Source: Devosia sp. Root685
Lineage (GTDB): Bacteria; Pseudomonadota; Alphaproteobacteria; Rhizobiales; Devosiaceae
Direction of reading: 5' to 3'
Assembly: GCF_001427875.1 (NCBI RefSeq)
Contig: NZ_LMHK01000005.1
Coordinates: forward strand, 62,001-126,000
Length of the DNA: 64,000 bases
Below are positions 60,592-64,000 of the stretch, piece by piece (position 1 is the stretch's first letter; each line of letters opens with the position of its first letter). The translations under genes were made by a program, and so were the position numbers. The notes under the pieces are model-generated. The model ran no database searches. It was not told where the DNA came from and was given only the letters and a program-made list of their open reading frames with translations.

Positions 60592-62139
60592 GTGAACACT
60601 TTCGAACTTCTCGGCCAGGGCCTTATCGCCGCCATGCAGGTGCAAAACCTGATTTACGCGCTGATCGGCGTCACCCTCGGCACTGCGGTCGGCGTCTTGC
60701 CCGGCATCGGCCCGGCGCTGACCGTGGCCCTCTTGCTGCCGGTCACCTACAATCTCGATCCCGCCGGTTCGCTGATCATGTTTGCCGGCATCTATTACGG
60801 TGGCATGTATGGCGGCTCGACCACGTCCATCCTGCTCAACACGCCCGGCGAAAGCGCCTCCATCGTCACCGCGCTCGAAGGCAATAAAATGGCCCGGCAG
60901 GGGCGGGGCGGTCCGGCTCTTGCGACGGCCGCCATCGGCTCCTTCGTCGCCGGCCTGATCGCGACGCTGGGCCTGGCGTTCATCGCGCCCTTCGTCGTCA
61001 AATTTGCGCTGTCCTTCGGCCCCGCCGATTATTTCGCGCTGATGATCCTCGCGTTCATCACCGTCTCCGCCGCCTTTGGCGACAGTCCGCTGCGCGGTCT
61101 TACGGCGCTGTTCATCGGGTTGGGGCTCGGCATTATCGGCATCGACCAGCAGACCGGCCAGACGCGCCTTGCCTTCGGCGTTCTCGATCTGCTCGATGGT
61201 ATCGAGGTGACGACCCTTGCGGTGGCGCTCTTTGCCATCGGCGAAACCATCAAGACCGCGACTGATCCCGACCAGATCAAGGCCGAGGTCATGGCGATCA
61301 AGGGCTCGGTCTGGATGACGCTGGAAGACTGGAAGCGCTCGTGGGCCTCTTGGCTCCGCGGCACCTTTATCGGTTTTCCCATCGGCGCCATGCCGGCCGG
61401 CGGCGCCGATATCGCGAGCTTCCTCTCCTATAGCGCCGAAAAGAGCTTTGCCAAAAAGCCCGAAGAGTTCGGCCACGGCGCCATCGAAGGTGTCGCGGGT
61501 CCCGAAGCGGCCAACAATGCTTCGGCTGCCGGTACGCTCGTGCCGCTGTTGACGCTCGGCCTGCCGACCACGGCGACTGCAGCGATCATGCTCGCTGGCT
61601 TCCAGCAGTTCGGTCTCCAGCCGGGTCCATTGCTGTTCGCCAACAATGCCGGCCTCGTCTGGTCGCTGATCGCCAGCCTCCTCATTGCCAATTTCATGCT
61701 GCTGGTGCTCAACCTGCCGCTGATCGGGCTTTGGGTGAAACTGCTCACTATTCCCAAACCCTGGCTCTATGCCGGCATCCTGGTCTTTGCGACGCTCGGT
61801 ACACTGGGCGCCAATGGGGCCATGTCCATGGGTTTTGGTTCGGTGCGTATCTCGTTCGAACTGGTGCTGTTGCTGGCCTTCGGCGTGCTCGGTTATCTCC
61901 TCCGCCGCTTCGGCTATCCGATTGCGCCGGTGGTGGTGGGGCTTATTCTCGGCCCCATGGCCGAACAGCAACTCCGCCGCGCCCTCTCGATCAGCCAGGG
62001 CGACCCGGCGGTGCTGTTCCACTCGCCGATTTCGCTGGTGCTCTACGCCGTGGCGATCATTGCGGTGGGCCTGCCGATGATCATGCGTTGGCGCGGCAAA
62101 GGTGCGGTGCTCGGGCAATTGGCGAGCGACGAGGACTGA
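60592..62139 (+). CDS. tctA: Tripartite tricarboxylate transporter large subunit TctA
   Basis: A 515-residue membrane protein with about eleven or twelve helices. The signature [20 protein letters not shown] and [20 protein letters not shown] (duplicated later as [20 protein letters not shown]) marks TctA. It forms the sodium-coupled channel with TctB. The GTG start directly follows the tctB stop. The TctDE two-component genes usually found with some tct operons are absent here. Confidence 0.94.
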   Translation: MNTFELLGQGLIAAMQVQNLIYALIGVTLGTAVGVLPGIGPALTVALLLPVTYNLDPAGSLIMFAGIYYGGMYGGSTTSILLNTPGESASIVTALEGNKMARQGRGGPALATAAIGSFVAGLIATLGLAFIAPFVVKFALSFGPADYFALMILAFITVSAAFGDSPLRGLTALFIGLGLGIIGIDQQTGQTRLAFGVLDLLDGIEVTTLAVALFAIGETIKTATDPDQIKAEVMAIKGSVWMTLEDWKRSWASWLRGTFIGFPIGAMPAGGADIASFLSYSAEKSFAKKPEEFGHGAIEGVAGPEAANNASAAGTLVPLLTLGLPTTATAAIMLAGFQQFGLQPGPLLFANNAGLVWSLIASLLIANFMLLVLNLPLIGLWVKLLTIPKPWLYAGILVFATLGTLGANGAMSMGFGSVRISFELVLLLAFGVLGYLLRRFGYPIAPVVVGLILGPMAEQQLRRALSISQGDPAVLFHSPISLVLYAVAIIAVGLPMIMRWRGKGAVLGQLASDED

Positions 62140-62177
62140 GAGCTTCGGCTATTCACTGAGACCTTCCAACACTCGGT

Positions 62178-62249
62178 TGTCACCCCGGCTTTAGGCCGGG
62201 GCCCATCCCGAGATATCAAGATGGGTCCCGGCTTTCGCCGGGATGACAG
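62178..62249. repeat. Palindromic repeat, family 2 copy 2
   Basis: TGTCACCCCGGC...GGCCGGGG, then CCCATCCCGAGATATCAAGATG, then GGTCCCGGCTTTCGCCGGGA ending TGACA. Same build as 55127-55196. It follows the tctA stop and may act as a 3'-end structure. Confidence 0.75.
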
Positions 62250-62312
62250 CCGGTGGGTGAGAAGCCCGCCGTCATGCAGCCCACGCATGGACCAAAAGCC
62301 CAAAAAAACAAG

Positions 62313-62356
62313 AAAAAGCCCGGAGGCCAGGGAGGGAAACTGGCATCCGGGCTTTT
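62313..62356. terminator. Bidirectional-type terminator between tctA and the small gene
   Basis: Outer stem AAAAGCCCGGA / TCCGGGCTTTT enclosing an inner GCCAG / CTGGC stem with loop GGAGGGAAA. A-rich on the left and T-rich on the right, so it can serve both tctA (plus) and the small minus-strand gene ending at 62437. Confidence 0.85.
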
Positions 62357-62436
62357 ATGTCGGCTTCTAGCGCATCAGGCCGCTGGCGTTTTGCGAGGCA
62401 AAACACCGGGAGGGAGGGGCGCGGCCCGCGCGGCTG

Positions 62437-62607
62437 TTATCGGCCGATCGAGCGGAAGGCGGTGGGTTCGATCCCGAGGGCCGTCAGGTGCTTGGCCTTG
62501 GGCGCCCGTCCAGCCTCAACTGCTGCCGAAACCGCTGCGGCACTGCCGAAAACGGTAACGAAGGTGTCGAGGGTCGCAAAGAACTTGTTCTTGCGCGGGG
62601 TGCTCAT
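62437..62607 (-). CDS. Small conserved protein (56 aa)
   Basis: Short protein MSTPRKNKFFATLDTFVTVF... with an amphipathic Ala/Val-rich helix (GSAAAVSAAVEAGRAPKAKH) and the ending ALGIEPTAFRSIG. This "AALEAGR..P...LGI.p.AFR" pattern is common in small alphaproteobacterial proteins of unknown function. GGAGAAAA upstream of the ATG. It stands alone and has its own terminator. Confidence 0.75.
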   Translation of the reverse strand: MSTPRKNKFFATLDTFVTVFGSAAAVSAAVEAGRAPKAKHLTALGIEPTAFRSIGR

Positions 62608-62678
62608 GGTTTTCTCCACTGTCGGACCCGGGACGATCCCGGCTCGCTTCCATGCACCCTAAATGATCCTTCCCTGGC

Positions 62679-63197
62679 TCAAGCGGTAGTGCGGCTCTCG
62701 TTATTCCAGCCATGCGCTGGGCGAATGGGAGCGGCAGGGGTAAGGCTCCGCGTCAGGTAGAGCGTCGTGCCGCCCATAAAGGCTTCGCTTTGCTCGATCT
62801 CGTAGCCGAGCTTCTGATAGAACGCGACATTGCTGGTAAAGGCCGCATTGGTCAGGAGCCGCAGGGCGCCGAGCCCGGCATGGCGGGCGAGTTGCTCAGC
62901 CAACACCATCAGCGCCTGGCCGTGCCCGCGCCGCTGGTGGTGCGGATGCACGGCGAGGTTCTCGATCCAGAGATGATCGGCACAAAGGCAGGTTTGCAGC
63001 ACGCCGGCCACCTGTCCATCGACGGTCAGAAGATCGAAGCGGAAGTCGTGGATGGCTTCGGCGTAGTCGACGAGCATGGGGCGCGGCTCGCGGCCGATAA
63101 TGGGTGTCCACTTGGCATAGGCTGCGCGCACCAGGGCGCGAATAGCGGGTACGTCTGCCGCGGTGGCCGTACGAAAGGCAACAAATTGAGGAGGCAT
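62679..63197 (-). CDS. GNAT-family N-acetyltransferase
   Basis: About 172 residues. GNAT core with FRTATAADVPAIRALVRAAY at the N-terminus, the beta4 region LWIENLAVHPHHQRRGHGQA carrying the acetyl-CoA loop (QRRGHG), and FYQKLGYEIEQSEAF at the end. Substrate unknown. An in-frame GTG three bases upstream (63200) is an alternative start. Confidence 0.88.
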   Translation of the reverse strand: MPPQFVAFRTATAADVPAIRALVRAAYAKWTPIIGREPRPMLVDYAEAIHDFRFDLLTVDGQVAGVLQTCLCADHLWIENLAVHPHHQRRGHGQALMVLAEQLARHAGLGALRLLTNAAFTSNVAFYQKLGYEIEQSEAFMGGTTLYLTRSLTPAAPIRPAHGWNNESRTTA

Positions 63198-63199
63198 CA

Positions 63200-63328
63200 C
63201 TAATCCGAAAACAAAAACCTGCCAACCGGGCGGAGGCAGGTATGCATTGAGTCGATGACGGCGTGATAAAACTCAGCCTCGTCGTCGCCCAGGCGCCATG
63301 CCCCCGTCCACACGGGACTGGAAGCCAC
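63200..63328 (-). CDS. Possible small protein (42 aa) upstream of the GNAT gene
   Basis: A GTG-started frame VASSPVWTGAWRLGDDEAEF then YHAVIDSMHTCLRPVGRFLF, ending one base inside the alternative GTG start of the GNAT gene. Codon third positions look like the neighbouring genes, and other frames here look non-coding. No ribosome site is evident. A hairpin ACCTGCC-N11-GGCAGGT with T-rich tail (63211-63241, minus strand) sits within it, so the region might instead be a terminator. Confidence 0.3.
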   Translation of the reverse strand: MASSPVWTGAWRLGDDEAEFYHAVIDSMHTCLRPVGRFLFSD

Positions 63329-63413
63329 AACGTCGGAATTTGAGCGCAGGATGCATCATGACAGATATTTGTCGTGGCGCGGATTTTGGTCAAGGGGGGC
63401 TGACGCGTGTGGC
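63329..63413. other. Gene-free spacer
   Basis: Nothing recognisable apart from the start of the repeat at 63414. With the two repeats and the small unsure frame, it makes up the 430 bases between hemA and the GNAT gene. Confidence 0.4.
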
Positions 63414-63533
63414 TCCACCCCCTCCCAGCCTCCCCCATCAAGGGGGAGGTGCTGCATCGAGAGTGTGGCACTGTCCTGCCCAATCCACGGTCCCTTCACC
63501 TCCCCCTAGATGGGGGAGGTCGGGAGGGGGTGA
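63414..63533. repeat. About 120-bp inverted-repeat element, family 1 copy 3
   Basis: Arms CCTCCCCCATCAAGGGGGAGG and CACCTCCCCCTAGATGGGGG with CACCCCCTCCC / GGGAGGGGGTG edges, as in the copies at 24281 and 24975. The right arm has TAGATGG in place of TTGATGG. The centre differs from the other copies. Confidence 0.8.
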
Positions 63534-63570
63534 CGGCAAGCGCCAAGCTCAATCCCAGGCCACAAACAGA

Positions 63571-63594
63571 GATCCCCGCTTTCGCGGGGATGAC
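63571..63594. repeat. Short palindrome, family 2-like
   Basis: GATCCCCGC-TTTC-GCGGGGATGAC: a half-element of the CCCGGC-TTTCGCC-type repeat seen at 62178-62249 (GGCTTTCGCCGGGATGACA). It follows the hemA gene end. Confidence 0.6.
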
Positions 63595-63629
63595 TCCGTG
63601 GTGGTGGAAGGGTCTAAAACGACCAGAAA

Positions 63630-64000
63630 TCAGCCACCCAAGCTCGGCAGGGTCAAATCCCCCGAAGTCAGCTTGCTCGCGGTAATAGCCGCATCGGCCT
63701 TTTCGCGCGGCAATTCGAGGCTGGTCCAGACGCTGACCAGCGCATGGCGCAGTTCGAACACCATTTCGTCGGTGTGGAGCGGGGTGGGCGTGATGCGCAA
63801 CCGCTCGGTGCCCTTGGGCACGGTGGGGTAGTTGATCGGCTGGATATAGATATTGTGCTTGTCGAGCAGCATGTCGCTGGCGGCCTTCACCGCGCGCGCA
63901 TCGCCAACGATCAGCGGCACGATATGGGTTGATGTTTCCATCACCGGCAGGCCGGCATCGGCCAGGATCGCCTTGGTCAGCCGCGCCTGGCGCTGGTGCA
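63630..64000 (-). CDS. hemA: 5-aminolevulinate synthase, 3' end (partial)
   Basis: The frame is open to the right window edge, giving the last 123 residues or so. ALA synthase (Shemin pathway) condenses glycine and succinyl-CoA to start haem synthesis. The C-terminal signature STHIVPLIVGD, NIYIQPINYPTVPKGTERL and RITPTPLHTDEM is diagnostic of the alphaproteobacterial enzyme. The N-terminal PLP domain is outside the window. Confidence 0.95.
   Translation of the reverse strand, partial: HQRQARLTKAILADAGLPVMETSTHIVPLIVGDARAVKAASDMLLDKHNIYIQPINYPTVPKGTERLRITPTPLHTDEMVFELRHALVSVWTSLELPREKADAAITASKLTSGDLTLPSLGG

Noticed and set aside
60007-62118. A 703-codon open frame antisense to tctB/tctA
   Set aside because: Composition is His/Asp/Arg/Gly-rich, as expected of the antisense frame of a high-GC gene; it covers a well-supported TctA and has no family similarity.

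Overview
High-GC alphaproteobacterial chromosome, most likely Hyphomicrobiales and plausibly Devosiaceae. The reasons are the cpa/tad pilus locus, the murA / DUF2948 / hisD / UPF0262 / LMW-phosphatase / infA / maf / yacG / tRNA-Phe neighbourhood, a soluble transhydrogenase beside prephenate dehydratase, a CycM-like membrane cytochrome c, and a hemA (ALA synthase) end. Genus is inferred from gene content only. No phage, transposase, integrase or CRISPR array is visible.

Layout. 1-1.5 kb: end of upp, glyoxalase I, a HAD phosphatase. 1.5-12.7 kb: a Tad/Flp pilus locus (TadE-type pseudopilins and a stand-alone secretin-N protein on the minus strand; two Flp pilins, cpaA, cpaB, cpaC, cpaE, cpaF, tadB, tadC on the plus strand; a TPR lipoprotein closing it). 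No cpaD is seen. 12.8-20.6 kb: leucyl aminopeptidase, a MarR-GNAT fusion with its operator, a YqaA membrane protein, a 2-hydroxyacid dehydrogenase, cytochrome c, pheA, sthA, tRNA-Phe. 20.7-30.5 kb: the conserved yacG-maf-infA-(UPF0262::phosphatase)-hisD-DUF2948 block and murA, with a four-gene TetR/HlyD/ABC efflux operon between DUF2948 and murA. 30.6 kb: tRNA-Thr.

31.1-48.6 kb is the most interesting region: a three-operon guanidine assimilation regulon. Each operon begins with a sigma-54 (-24/-12) promoter followed by a guanidine-I (ykkC-class) riboswitch. The operons encode guanidine (urea-type) carboxylase, a pair of DUF1989 proteins (carboxyguanidine deiminase) and allophanate hydrolase, which together turn guanidine into ammonia and CO2. 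They also encode a nitrate/taurine-type ABC importer, and a peptide-type ABC importer whose membrane and ATPase parts lie in operon 1 but whose binding protein lies in operon 3. Two metallo-beta-lactamase-fold hydrolases, one at each end, may release guanidine from an imported compound. Downstream of all three riboswitches the same set of competing hairpins ends on the Shine-Dalgarno sequence, which suggests a translational ON switch. Nitrogen limitation (sigma-54) and guanidine (riboswitch) would then act as an AND gate.

48.6-64 kb is ordinary accessory and metabolic DNA: YeiH exporter with divergent LysR, GFA protein, AraC regulator, MarR regulator plus PQQ glucose dehydrogenase, an ArsR/SRPBCC/DUF1801 operon, a GAF-GGDEF-EAL protein, a TctCBA tricarboxylate transporter, two small proteins, a GNAT, and the 3' end of hemA. 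Several palindromic repeat families punctuate the intergenic spaces.
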